In this document: positions 34,476 through 47,275 of the stretch, piece by piece
Layout of the letters: every line of letters starts with the position of its first letter
How positions within the stretch are numbered: the first letter of the stretch is position 1
DNA from: Nipponacmea schrenckii
Lineage: Eukaryota > Mollusca > Gastropoda > Lottiidae
Direction of reading: 5' to 3'
Assembly: GCA_030562195.1 (NCBI GenBank)
Contig: JAUJPP010000007.1
Coordinates: 24,983,769 to 25,047,768, forward strand
Length of the DNA: 64,000 nucleotides
Program-made: the position numbers and the translations under genes
The notes under the pieces: generated by a model
Seen by the model: the letters and a program-made list of their open reading frames with translations, nothing else
What the model was told of the DNA's origin: nothing
The model's database searches: none

Positions 34476-37400
34476 AACGTTAATGCTTAAAATATGCCTG
34501 ATTCAATTTGGCTACCATTACACTTTACCCTAATATTAAATGGTATCTTTTTCATTTAATACAGGACAATACCTAATCGACACTCTAGACAAAAGTAAAC
34601 TTGAGTTATTAATCAAAAGCGCTAATTTTAACATCAAAAATGCTATTTGCAGACACAAGGGAAATAAGAATGTTTAGAAAGAAGTCATGCCTTGTTTAGA
34701 AAAAAGTCATGCCTTGTTTATCATACATTACTTAATGTCGACTCGCCTCTTCATAAGAAACACTTTCATAATAATTCATTTAGCAAACAACTGAAAGGAT
34801 AAGCTTATAGTTTTTTGAAAATTTACTTTTTCTGGTAGAACTAAATTTTTGTCCTTTAAACAACTTTTAGAACGAAGATCTTAATTCTCAATCTAAATAT
34901 ATATCATAACCTTTTTGCTTGTGGCATGTGATTATGGTTTATTTCATGGGTCCTTTTGTATGATCTTTATTTCACAATGAAAGTTTAATGTGTGAGTCTA
35001 AATATATATTTATGCTCATAAATAGAACCACATCTATCTCTTTGTTAATAGATTCAAAAAGTAATCTTTTCTTAACTGAAAACATCCATTGTAATTACTT
35101 GCTAAAAAAAATGGTGTAATTGAAATACAGCTTGTGTGACCTTTCTTAAAAGCTTGCAAAATTAATGATGCTCAAATAAATGGATGGCATGCACCAGTAG
35201 TCAAGGTAACCATCGTGTTAAATTAGCATTACCATATACGTCATGTTAAATCTATGTTGACTTTAAGCTCGTTTACACCAAGCAACTGCAAAGCATTTGG
35301 TTCTCCATCTGGACCGGGCCACAATATGATCACAAATTTACCGCATTTACACCACTATAACGGTTCCAAAAATTTATGTAAACGATGATCTCAGAAGCTT
35401 CTTCATGAAAGAGGTATATATAGACATCCTTGTAACCCAGATGAAAACAAAAAAAGCTCCTAAAAATGATCAAATTATGTGGGAAAAGGTGAAGGTTTGT
35501 CCATTGCCTATGTGCAGTAATTTGTTACAACAAACCACCTGACCGCGGTGAAACCGTTTTGATAATGCTTGATGATTTACATTACACAAAATTCAATCTA
35601 GAACAGATAAATTTTGTAGTGTGAAATATGTTTTTTATAATTCTTCATGCCAAGATATAAGAATTTTCACAGTTGTGTATTGAAGACATTTATAGTTAAT
35701 CCAGAAAATCATGATTTGACTGCTAAGTGCCATTCAAGACAAATATCTTTAAACAATTAGGATGTATACATAGTTTTCAATCTCTGAAAGGAACCTGCAA
35801 TGTACAGAGAGCTATCCATAACACATAGATCTTAATATAGAGAAGGCATATTCCTATCTTCGTTGTGTTTAGAAGATCATCAACACATATTATTTAAAGA
35901 CATGCAAATTGTATCTGGAATGGTATAATAATGATATATCATTCTAGTACTATTACAGAAATTTAACTAAACTTGTCTGACCTTATACTATTATCTTAAC
36001 ACAATTTGAAATTTCAACAGTCTTTCATCCAGTCTTAATATTGTCTTATTGTTTAAAGACTGTCTTAGAGATTAGTACCGTTAAATAAATTCCATCTTCA
36101 GTTTATGGTTTACAATCCAGCCCTTCTCCAGTTCTGGTGTCAGTTTGGACTTATTTTTCATCTGGTAAGCAAGTTACAAATTATTATAAGTCCTCAGATT
36201 CTTTTACCAAATTTAAACAACTATAATCAAATTAATAACTTTAGTTCAATACCAGAAAAGATAATCTTTACCATATTGTTAGCACCAGGTTATTAAAGGC
36301 TTTAGGAAATACAAGCATAACATGCAAACAGGTTGGTATAATGCCTCAGAAGTGTTTCATTGATACTTTCATTGACTAGTGCTTTAGGTTGCTTGGTATA
36401 ACGTACAATGTATTTACAAGATTTATTCTATTATGACATTTCTAGTCTAACATTCGTTAAGGCAATGATCAAATAAATTGATTTTCAGCTATCAGGATAT
36501 TGCTTGTCCATTAATAAAGTTATAACTTCTAAGAATAGAAGATAATTAGTTTTTACCGACTTCCTAACACCAAATTATTTATCTAATTTTCATTTCACAA
36601 TGGTCTCAATCTGACAGGAGACAAGAAAAAAAAGCTAATTTGTGTCAAATTGTTCAACACAACTTCAACTACATGTAATATTGACTTAATATGTTCGTTA
36701 TATGGCACTGCCACTTAACAGCTTCTGAAACTCTTTGTTTCAGCAATTCCATACTACTCAGACTAATATCAAACTATTTATTTTTCAGTTTTAGTTTCAA
36801 TTTTTTAAGGTGACTGAACAATTTCAGAAGTCACTGTCCTGAATTGTGCCTTACTAAAAGCAAAATAAAATGTTTAAGAAAACTGTCTCAAGGTTGACAG
36901 TATCTGAAACCAACTGGATGAACACCAATATTTAAATTTCTATCACTCGCTTCAATAAACCAGATACGCTAACCAACGTTTTTTTTCCAATAACTGTAGT
37001 TTGTCACTTGACAATATGACGTCAAATTCATCTCCAAGCAAACAATGATTCAATCTTAAGATTTGCAGCATTGACACGCCCCCTTGGCTTGATTGACAGA
37101 TACCAGTTGAATGGAAAACACAATGGTTTCAGGCATATTTACTTTTAAATAAAAAAATAATTTGGGAGTATTTCATCAAAAATTTCAGACCAATGTAAAT
37201 ATAAGGAATAAATTTGGATCTTGTTATCGTTATTGGGCAAATAACACTAGTGTATCACATTAAAGACGTACAATACCCGCTTCGCCAGGTCATTTTTCTT
37301 GTCACGTGATAAACCAGCATTTATTTCTCCATTCATTCCTTAAATAACAACTAAAAACTTAGGGATTTATCTATTCAAATAAATGTGATCAATTTTTGGG

Positions 37401-37984
37401 GCTGAAGTGTACAGTTGCTAGATTTTAGTCAATGAAAAATGTTTTACTTTCTGAACTCTTAAGAATGTGGTAAATGGTCAATGTAGTAATAACCAGCTGG
37501 ACAGATCTTCTGTAATACATTTTCTGCAGAAGTCAACCTGAGTCTGCCTTTAAATTCAATTTTCCTTATCTGTACAAAACACCATGTAAAGATGTAATCT
37601 GAAAGCCCACTTTTCAATCATGGTGAACATGGAATCTTTTGCATTTTCAATCGGAAGAAATGTCTGTAGGGAGCATATGCTAAGGATCCTTTAGAAATTT
37701 TATATAGTAAAAATAAAACAATTGTAGAACAATATAGTGTTGAATAATACAATATTTGAATGCTTCAGAATTACTATAAAGACCCCCTGTTTTATTCTTC
37801 AATGATTTGTTTCTTATATAAGTAAATTTTCTTCTTTGGAAATGAATGATCCTTTCATTCTTGAGGCTAAAGTCTGAATTAAAAACAAGTAACTTAAGTA
37901 GAACCAATTACTGTAAATGATTATATTGTATTAACGGCATATTGCTGTTAGCAACATTGTTTTTAGAAAAATAATTGTATTTCA
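34476..37984. other. Intronic DNA; possible small transposon ends near 35270
   Basis: No supported gene. 35268-35385 has CGTTTACACC, AACGGTTCC and GTAAACG in an arrangement like the 9558-10315 remnant. Remaining sequence is AT-rich with no structure noticed. Confidence 0.35.
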
Positions 37985-39032
37985 TAACAAGTGGTTGCCT
38001 AGCAAGATACGCCCACTTTAAAATATATTTTCTGTTTTAACACAGGCAAAAACTCTAAGATTATTTAGGTCTAATCCAAGTTCTCGTCAATATAAATGTT
38101 CACACCAAATTTCATTGAAATCAGATGAAAACTGTATTGTCTATCGCAATCACAAGTTGCGTTTTGACTAAGTCAAGTGCAATAACTCAAAAACAGTATA
38201 TCGAAATGTCAATTTCGAACTTGACCAAGATGACATCAACTTCAATGATCATACCAAATTTCATTCCAATCAGATGAAAACTCTTGTCTCTATCGTGTTC
38301 ACAAGTCTATTTTGACGCAATTTGACTTAGTCAAGGCCAATAACTAAAAAAACGTTCACCCAAAAATCGTCACGATCAAACTTGTCAAAGATTTCATAAA
38401 TATAAATGATAACACCAAATTTCATTCAAATCAAATGGAAATTGTGATCTCTATCGCGTTCACAAGCCAATTTAGAGGCATTTTGGCTAAGTTAAGTGCA
38501 ATAACTCAATAACCGTTCATCGAAAAATAGCCAATTTCAAACTTGTCCGAGATCTCATCAATATTAATGATCACAGAAAGTTTCATTTAAATCCGATGAA
38601 AACTGTAGTCTCTATCGCGTTCACAAACCAATTTTGACGCGTTTTGGCTAAGTCAAGTGCAATAACTCAAAAACCGTTCATCCAAAAATCGCCAATTTCG
38701 AACTTGTCCAAGATCTCATCAATATAAATGATCACAGCAAGTTTCATTAAAATCCGATGAAAACTGTAGTCTCTATCGCGTTCACACGCCAATTTTGACG
38801 CGTTTTGGCTAAGTCAAGTGCAATAACTCAAAAACCGTTTGTCGAAAAATCGCCAATTTCGAACTTGTCCGAGATCTCATCAATATAAATGATCACAGCA
38901 AGTTTCATTCAAATCCGACAAAAACTGTAGCCTCTATTGCGTTCACAAGCAATTGTGGACGGACCTACGGACCGACGGACGGACAGAGGTGACAACAATA
39001 TACGACCACATTATAATGTGGGCGTATAAAAA
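37985..39032 (+). repeat. Pearl-like repeat element, best copy
   Basis: The most complete copy: head AACAAGTGGTTGCCTAGCAA, ATACGCCCAC, then core units. The cleanest repeat with a 161-bp period (AACCGTT at 38511, 38672 and 38833). A GGAC microsatellite follows, then the perfect palindrome CCACATTATAATGTGG (39006-39021) and GGCGTATAAAAA. ATACGCCCAC at the head and GTGGGCGTAT at the tail are reverse complements, i.e. short terminal inverted repeats. Pearl elements of oysters have a core unit of similar length (known, from memory). Confidence 0.85.
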
Positions 39033-39166
39033 GGTGAAGAACTAGACTAATATTATAAAAGTACATTTAGGTGACTTAAAGTAGACTTCTTTCCAAAAAT
39101 TCGTCCCTTAATATTTAAGGAATACAAACCTTTAAGTCTTATAAACTTGCAGTATCACAGTAAAGT

Positions 39167-40995
39167 ACTATAACCTTCAATTCTTTCAATTTCAGGTTTA
39201 AAAATATGTGACTATAACCTTTAAGTCTTAAGAATATGTGACTATAACCTTTAAATCTTATAATTTGTGACTATAACCTTTATGTCTTACAATTTGTGAC
39301 TATAACCTTTAAGTCTTACAATATGTGACTATAACCTTTAAAACTTACAATTTGTGACTATAACCTCTTAAGTCTAACAATTTGTGACTATAACCTTTAA
39401 GTCTTAAGAATATGTGACTATAACCTTTAAATCTTACAATTTGTGACTATAACCTTTATGTCTTACAATTTGTGACTATAACCTTTAAATCTTACAATTT
39501 GTGACTATAACCTTTAAATCTTACAGTCTTAAGAATATGTGACTATAACCTTTAAATCTTACAATTTGTGACTATAACCTTTATGTCTTACAATTTGTGA
39601 CTATAACCTTTAAGTCTTACAATATGTGACTATAACCTTTAAAACTTACAATTTGTGACTATAACCTCTTAAGTCTTACAATTTGTGACTATAACCTTTA
39701 AATCTTACAATTTGTGACTAAAACCTTTATGTCTTACAATTTGTGACTATAACCTTTATGTCTTACAATTTGTGACTATAACCTTTAAGTCTTACAATAT
39801 GTGACTATAACCTTTAAAACTTACAATTTGTGACTATAACCTCTTAAGTCTAACAATTTGTGACTATAACCTTTAAGTCTTAAGAATATGTGACTATAAC
39901 CTTTAAATCTTACAATTTGTGACTATAACCTTTAAAACTTACAATTTGTGACTATAACCTCTTAAGTCTAACAATTTGTGACTATAACCTTTAAGTCTTA
40001 AGAATATGTGACTATAACCTTTAAATCTTACAATTTGTGACTATAACCTTTAAATCTTACAATTTGTGACTATAACCTTTATGTCTTACAATTTGTGACT
40101 ATAACCTTTATGTCTTACAATTTGTGACTATAACCTTTAAATCTTACAATTTGTGACTATAACCTTTAAGTCTTACAATTTGAGAGTATAACCTTTTAGT
40201 CTTACAATAATAATGTGACTTTAACCTTTAAGTCTTTCAATATGTGACTATAACCTTCATGTCTAAAATTTGTGACTATAACCTTCAAGTCTTACAATTT
40301 GTAACTATAACCTTTAAGTCTTACAATATGTGACTAAAACCCTTAAGTCTTACAATATGTGACAATGATCTTCAAGTCTTACAATCACACCTTCAGGTCT
40401 TACAATTTGTGACTATAACATTCAAGTCTTACAATATGTGACTATAACCTTTAAATCTTTCAATTTGTGACTATAACCTTTAAGTCTAACAATATTTAAC
40501 TATAACCTTACCACTAAAACCCTTAAGTCTTACAATATATGACTATAATCTTCAAGTCTTACAATCAAACCTTAAGGTCTAACAATTTATACTATAACCT
40601 TCAAGTCTTACAATTTGTCACTATAACCTTTAAGTCTTAAAATATGTGACTATGACCTTAAAGTTTTACAATAAGTGACTATAACCTTTAAATCTTACAA
40701 TTTGTGACTATGACCTTTAAGTCTTACAATTTGTGACTATAACCTTTAAGTCTTACAATATGTGACCATAACCTTCAAGACTTACAATTTGTGACTATAA
40801 CCTTTAAGTCTTACAATATGTGACTATAACCTTCAAGTCTTACTATTTGTGACTATAAGCTTTAAGCCTTACAATTTGTGACTGTATCCTTTAAGTCTTA
40901 CAATTTGTGACTATAACCTTTAAGTATTACATGACTATAACCTTTAAGTCTTACAATTTGTGACTATAACCTTTAAGTCTTACAATATGTGACTA
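39167..40995. repeat. 29-bp minisatellite of about 60 units
   Basis: The unit ACAATTTGTGACTATAACCT plus TTAAGTCTT repeats with few changes to about 40180 and more divergence after that. Longer blocks of several units repeat as higher-order groups between 39230 and 40150, which suggests recent expansion. Confidence 0.95.
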
Positions 40996-41746
40996 TAAAC
41001 TCTATGTTACAGCTGTCTTGCAGTTCAGCACTACAACCTTTATAAGTCTTAACTATAAATACTAAAACTTCTGTGTTTTACATTAAAATTATAGTTTTTA
41101 TGTCTCATCAGTTGAGGAATAGAACTTTCATGTGTTTCAATTAGGGACTAAACCCTCATGCATTACAGTATATGACTAAAACCTTAACAATAGGTACAAT
41201 ATTTAATCATTAGAAATATAAGAACCTTAATAACTTCAACCTTCATGTATTACATACTAATCTTTTTAAATCTTTTATATTATGGTGATACACCATTTAG
41301 AAGATAAAATCTAAAAAAAAGTATGTCACAATGGGTTTATAACGATGTTTTACAGTATCTTTTAATGGTATAAGAAGTTACTATTGATTAACTAATTTCA
41401 TGCTCGACCATACATTTACTAGTACTTGATGCCAAAGTCAAGTGACAATTCAATTATTTATCAAATCATAATAATAGTACTTGACTTGATAAAATAATGC
41501 AACTGTCTTCTATAGCATAGTTGGAACCAGAATAGAAATCAGTTCGTAAAAGACAATTGATTCACTTCATTCACAATTGTTATCTGAAATCCAATTCCTG
41601 AGCTGTTTTCAGTCATTTATTGTGATATTGTCCATTCATAACAATAGGCCAATGACATGGTGGACCTGAGGTTATTCTGAAGCCTCATAGTCATTCTCTG
41701 AAATATTTGACTGATAGACAGAACTAACCGAGCTCATACTTTTTAA
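40996..41746. other. Decayed array edge and unassigned DNA
   Basis: Scattered ACTAAAACCTT and TTTATAAGTCTTAACTATAA pieces continue the minisatellite theme to about 41230. No gene seen. Confidence 0.45.
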
Positions 41747-41748
41747 TA

Positions 41749-43502
41749 CCGTATAATTCCGAATATAGTGCGCAGGCATGTATAATGCGCACCCCTTCCT
41801 TGCCTCCGCGAAATCGGGGAAAATTCATTTACCCATGTATAGTGCGCACCCCTTTTCGCAGCAAAAATACGACTTTAAGTTGGCATTTCATAGACACCAA
41901 TATCGGGAAATAGTTGTCAATACGTAAGTCACCATTCATAGATTTTTTTTATAATAAACAATGTTCCACTGCAACTTACGTTTCTACTATTTGTAATTTG
42001 TAAACGACTTTATCGGGATACCGCGCTATTCGATTACGGTACCGCGGAGTCGAGTCGTGAATACGATTTTAAGTTGGTATTTCACAGATACCAATATCGG
42101 GAAATAGTTGTCAATACGTAAGTCACCATTCATAGTTTTTTTTATAATAAACAATGTTCCTCTGCAACTTACGTTTCTACTATTTATTTTTATAATAAAA
42201 TCCATTTTAATCCCGTATTTATTGCTTCTAATCTCTCGTAATGGTATTATTGAGTGTTATTTAAAAATCATGTATCATGCTATTAAATTACGGTACCGAG
42301 GATGATATTCTATTGGAATAAAAATGTGCAATTACCCGGTAAACTTAGACGTATTGAAGAAGATATTGACAGAAATTCAAAGGGCTAACGGTAACTGGCT
42401 TGGTGTAAGACTAATAGGCCCCATTATACTTGTAATCATAATGCGAATAATCATCATGATATTGCGTCAGTTCATTTTTTGTGAATATTTGATTATTATA
42501 CTAATCGATAAATTGTACACGACTTTACTGAGATACCGCGCTATTCAATTACGGTACTCACCTGATTCGTTTTTTTTAATGCTATGGACGGTACCAAGGA
42601 TGATATTCATCTTGAAGAAAAAAGTGCAATTACCCGGTAAACTTAGACGTATTGAAGAAGATACCATTGACAGGAATTCGAAGGTCTAACGGTAACTGGC
42701 TTGGTGTAAGACTAATAGGCCCCATTATACTTGTAATCATAATGCGAATAATCATCATGATATTGCGTCAGTTCCTTTTGTGTGAATACTTAATTGTGAT
42801 TGTTTCGTTTGTTTAACGTAAATAAATATCATTGTCTTTCTTAATTAAGTCTTTAATCATCGCTGGAGTGACACGATTCGCTCAATAGTTTATTTTTATC
42901 GTCTGCTTTTACCCCCCGCATAGATTTATCGACTAGTATTGCCTCTCAACGGAAATGAAAAAAATGACGGCGTGAACCTTGTGTATCATATCTGATGAAT
43001 AATTAGGAAAACAATGGATTATATTAAAACCCAGTTATTCTGGTAACCGTATTTATATTCAGGCAAGACTCGATTACGTATTGAGGCATGTCATCAAGCA
43101 TGACAATCAATTGTTCCTACTATAAAAGCCATCCAAAATGCTTGGCCCGTGAACATTATTTTTGGTACCTCTCGCTTTCACGTAAATTTTCCCATGTTAA
43201 TAACAAAGTTATTAACTTGAATCATTTTAGTTTTGTTCAAATATTTAACAATACTTATTTAATTTATAAGATAATAATCATATTGTGCCGTTATTACAAT
43301 CATAATTCAATCTTTTACACAAATCAATTTTACCGCGAATGTCGATGAGGGAAGGCAAAATGGCGGATCCTTAACATCGACTTGCGGCATTCTCGTTGGG
43401 AAAAAATACTCCAAATTTATTTACCCGTATATAGTGCGCACCCCCTCTTTGTTGGGCCCATTTTATGGCAAAAACCTGCGCATTATACACGGAAATATAC
43501 GG
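41749..43502 (+). mobile_element. TA-flanked Tc1/mariner-group element, copy 2
   Basis: A 1754-bp near-duplicate of copy 1 with the same ends (CCGTATAATTCCGAATATAG left, GAAATATACGG right), the same two internal duplications and TA on both sides (41747-41748 and 43503-43504). Differences seen by eye are scattered single bases and short indels. It encodes no transposase. Confidence 0.85.
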
Positions 43503-43505
43503 TAT

Positions 43506-44030
43506 TTATTCTCAAACCTATTGGGTTGATTGACAATATTAACCAAGTTCATTCTCTCACTTATTCTCTAACTTATTGGACTGATGGACAATTTCAACTA
43601 AGTTCATTCTCAAACCTATTGGACTGATGGACAATTTTAACTAAGTTCATTCTCAAACCTATTGGGATGATGGACAATTTGAACCAAATTCATTCTCAAA
43701 CCTATTGAGCTAATGGACGATTTTAACCAAGTTCATTCTCAAACCTATAGGACTGATGGACAATTTTAACTAAGTTCATTTTCAAACCTATTGGGATGAT
43801 GGAAAATTTGAACCAAGTTCATTCTCAAACCTATTGGAATGATGTACAATTTTAACCAAGTTCATTTTCAAACCTATTGGCCAATGAACATTTCATACCA
43901 TAGTCATTTCAAACCCATTGGGCTGATGAACATTTCAAAACTTGGTCATTTTCATACCTATTGGCCAATGAACATTTCATACCATAGTCATTTCAAACCT
44001 ATTGGGCTTATGAAAATTTCAAAACAATTC
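43506..44030. repeat. 43-bp minisatellite
   Basis: About 12 units of TTCATTCTCAAACCTATTGG, GATGATGGACAATTTTAACC, AAG. Later units are shorter variants (CCAATGAACATTTCATACCA). It abuts copy 2, which seems to have inserted at its edge. Confidence 0.9.
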
Positions 44031-45006
44031 TTACCATGTACACATTTGAACAGGTAGTTATGGTAGACATTGATAAGGTCTAGAGTGTAAAATATATCAC
44101 AAATCCTGGACGTGAGATAAGATGGAAATGTCTCTGTAGGTGTCTTGTTGAACAGCAGGAAGATAGGAAACTTGTTAACAATTTTGACAAGTGATTCTTC
44201 CATTTTATATAAAAACTGTACAAACTAATATCCTTTTTACTATATTTTGATCAACAAGAAGTAGTATGATATCTAATTATCTTAATGAAATTTTGTTTTA
44301 TGTAAACAGTTTTATTTCATATATTCATTTCATGCTCAGATTATTTGGCTGACTAAGTTCCCTAGATTAACCGCGGCTTTTCTGCATGATGTTTTTGTAT
44401 GGAAAGAGCTGGTGTGGATTCACTCTGAACAGATGATTGTACTACAAGTAACCTTTCCAAATAATACTGTGTGTTTGCTTCCAAGGAAGAAAATATTAAC
44501 ATAAGTAATACTTTTTCATGGTTACATAAATACATATATTTAAAAGGTCAAGGTATCTTTGTAGTCATTACCTATTACTATTTGACCTCATACACTAATC
44601 TCTATTAATGTTTTGAAGGGGTAACATGGTTCATAAACAATCAAAACTTTGTATAATAAATAAAAAGGACCAATCTTTATTTTCAATACAATAAATTAAG
44701 ACAAATTTCGCTAACAGAGGTATTTATTGTCATAAAATGTGTTCTGGTTTAGGACCAGAAGACAATATATTCTATCTATATAGTTAATACCAATTCAATG
44801 GTGTTTTACATCTGACTTTTCTGAACATGATTGCGCTAATGAAGACAGGAATTCAAGGTCACAGATACTTTCCAAAATCTAAAAAATTTGTTTATTATTG
44901 TTGCACATTATTATTGTTCTTCCTATGTTATTTTTTGTTGTCTAAAGCAGAAGATGGGAATTCCATGTTGATGTTTATCTAATCTGTTGTTTACGTTTAT
45001 TTCCAG
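44031..45006. other. DNA upstream of the GPCR
   Basis: 44795-44865 holds a SINE family A tail (TTCAATGGTGTTTTACATCT, GCGCTAATGAAGACAGG). The segment ends in TTTATTTCCAG, a good splice acceptor with AG at 45005-45006. No upstream exon was identified. Confidence 0.5.
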
Positions 45007-45012
45007 GTCAAC

Positions 45013-46272
45013 ATGGTTTGTCCAAATCTGAACAGTACAGATGAATCGAGTTCATCATATAACACAACTGTTTCACCAGAAAAAGAACATGCTGAAATGA
45101 TTCGTTATATCTTTATGGAAATAGCCATTCCTGTTGTTTGTTCTTTTGGATTAGTTGGCAATACTTTAAATCTGCTAGTCTTAACTAGGGAAAAACAGCA
45201 TCGAACACTAAGTAAAATGGAATTTTCTGCTCACATTGGTTTAATAGCCTTGGCCTTCTCAGATTTTATGTTTTGTTTACTTGCCTTATTGTTTACACTT
45301 CTACCTCTTGAAAAGAATTATCGTGAAGGCAATACAGTGTTATATTATCATTGGTTGGGTGGTGGATTTATCACAATATTTATAGTTACTAGTACTTGGT
45401 TAATAGTGGTTATGGCTGGAGAGCGCTATATGGCAGTCTGTCACCCTTTTAAAGCTCGAAATATTATCTCCTTAAAACGAACCAGGATAAGTGTTCTTGG
45501 AATATTTTTTATTTGTACAATCTGCACAATTCCAATATTTTTAGAAAGTGAAATACATGCGATAGAATGTCCAAGTGGTGAAATATACTATACTGTTCAA
45601 ACCCGACCAAGTTTTACAAAAGACGTGATAGCAGCTCGACGCATTATATGGGCAATATTATTCGACTTCATACCATGTGTTGCTCTTATCTATTTCAACA
45701 CGTGTCTTATTTGGAAAATTCATAAAGCTAAAAAATTACGACAAGACATGGCGCCAATGACAGGTCATGAATGTACCATGTTGAATGCAAAGGCAGAAAA
45801 TGGAAATATTAAGTGGCAAATTAAATTCAAGAAGACAATTGGTAAAGAATCCTCATTAAAGCCAGGAATTCCATCACGGAACCCATCAATTACACATGAA
45901 AGCAATAATTCCACTCCAAAGTTTCATCGTGGTTCTACCAAACGCCGAAATGCTGATAGTGCTTTAAATAGTGTCACTGCTACATTAGTTTCCGTTGTTA
46001 TTTTATTTTTAATTCTTGTGTCGCCAAGTGAATTACTAAAATTTACTTTATATTACACATCTCAATCTATCAGTGATAAGTACAGGTTTGATATCATAAA
46101 ATCAGTGACAAACTTCATGCAAGCTCTCAATTTCTCAACTAATTTTGTTTTGTATTGTGCCATTAACAAATCATTCAGGAATTCCTTAAGAACATTATTT
46201 TGTTGGTGGTATAAAAAGATACAGATTCACAGACAAAAACCAATAATCATCAAACTTCGATCAAACAGCTAA
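45013..46272 (+). CDS. Class A (rhodopsin-like) GPCR, peptide-receptor type
   Basis: A 419-residue receptor whose coding region is one exon. The N-terminus has two N-glycosylation sites (N7, N17). TM1 holds GLVGN (46-50), TM2 LAFSD (80-84), TM3 ends in the DRY variant ERY (137-139), followed by MAVCHPF. TM5 holds P221, TM6 P338, and TM7 the NPxxY variant NFVLY (377-381), then a helix-8-like KSFRNSLRTLF. The third intracellular loop is long (about 240-320), Ser- and Lys-rich. An oddity: the usual Cys at the top of TM3 is His113, although Cys186 lies in the second extracellular loop. The ERY/NFxxY style resembles FMRFamide-receptor-like families of molluscs; the ligand is unknown. A splice acceptor seven bases before the ATG implies a 5' non-coding exon. 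The ATG context is good (AACATGG). It sits in the RECQL4-like intron, antisense. Confidence 0.9.
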   Translation: MVCPNLNSTDESSSSYNTTVSPEKEHAEMIRYIFMEIAIPVVCSFGLVGNTLNLLVLTREKQHRTLSKMEFSAHIGLIALAFSDFMFCLLALLFTLLPLEKNYREGNTVLYYHWLGGGFITIFIVTSTWLIVVMAGERYMAVCHPFKARNIISLKRTRISVLGIFFICTICTIPIFLESEIHAIECPSGEIYYTVQTRPSFTKDVIAARRIIWAILFDFIPCVALIYFNTCLIWKIHKAKKLRQDMAPMTGHECTMLNAKAENGNIKWQIKFKKTIGKESSLKPGIPSRNPSITHESNNSTPKFHRGSTKRRNADSALNSVTATLVSVVILFLILVSPSELLKFTLYYTSQSISDKYRFDIIKSVTNFMQALNFSTNFVLYCAINKSFRNSLRTLFCWWYKKIQIHRQKPIIIKLRSNS

Positions 46273-46678
46273 TTCTCAAGTCATGGTAACATTTAAACAG
46301 TAACAGTACCTTGGATTTTTAACAGTGTCAAAAAAATTATAAAAAATTATAAGTTTTCATGAGAAGAACCTTTTAACACATTCATATAGTTACTATAATC
46401 ATTTATGTCACATTTTGGATTGAAATAAGAACATAAAGATGGACAAAGTAAGCTAGGAGAATTGATGTTCCAGACGTTGTTGAATATTTTATCATTTGGC
46501 ACCAATCACCTCTTCAATTCCAAAATACTATTAACCATCAACCATAATTATAAGATTATTAAAGGTGTTGCTAACGAGACTGGGCATGCTAACCCTTAGA
46601 GATGCCATGACCTACTAATTATAGCACTCAGCAATCAGAGACTTCCTTTAACCATATATTATTCTTTTGCACAAACTT

Positions 46679-46684
46679 AATAAA
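46679..46684 (+). terminator. Possible polyadenylation signal of the GPCR
   Basis: AATAAA about 400 bases after the stop codon. It is the first canonical signal downstream, but AT-rich DNA makes chance matches common. Confidence 0.3.
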
Positions 46685-46929
46685 AATAAGAGCAGCATAT
46701 AATAATGTAATGTTTAATGAATTTCCAATTGTCAGAAGTCTGTTATCAGCCTTCTTATTATTTTATGATAACAATTAGAGTTGAAATATGTTCCCAAGAG
46801 CAAGTAATCCACCATGATTGAAACACATCGAAATAGATAAGCTGATAAGTGACAATTAAAATCTTTACAAATAGTCTCGAAATGGGTTTGTTCTAGTCTG
46901 TTGACTATTTGTACCAATTTCATTTTAAA

Positions 46930-47269
46930 CGGATACTGCGTTTCAGAATAAACATAAAAATTTAGTTCTCAAAAATGGTCAATAAGAGTATATATTCGTC
47001 AATGAACTTACCTTATAAAGTAACAGAATCCGTTAAAATCTGGAAACCCACAAAACTAAGTTATTATTGAAAAACGTTTATTCAATTTATTAAGCGTTTT
47101 TCAATAATCAAATGCATCTTTAAGGATAATTATGAAGTTTTTTGGATATTTATTTAAATTTTCTTTCATGTTTTTTAATGGCAGCAGGTATATTTGATGA
47201 TGAATATTTACTCTTATTGGCCAAGTTATAATTTTTAAATTTTATATTAATTCTAAGACACAGTATCCC
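46930..47269. mobile_element. MITE family 1, better copy
   Basis: 340 bp with inverted ends GGATACTGCGTTTCAGAAT and, inverted on the right, GGATACTGTGTCTTAGAAT. TTTAAA flanks it at 46924-46929 and 47270-47275. No coding capacity. The older copy is at 10578-10864. Confidence 0.8.
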
Positions 47270-47275
47270 TTTAAA

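Noticed and set aside
36101..36163. Possible exon between CTTCAG and CTG|GTAAGC
   Set aside because: Splice signals are fair but the peptide is short and unlike any family I know; chance is likely.
39167..40995. CRISPR-like array of 29-bp repeats
   Set aside because: Units are contiguous with no unique spacers, and the context is a eukaryotic intron.
43839..44057. 72-codon frame with repeated PIGLM/YWPMN peptides
   Set aside because: It only translates the 43-bp minisatellite; the repeats in the peptide mirror the DNA period.
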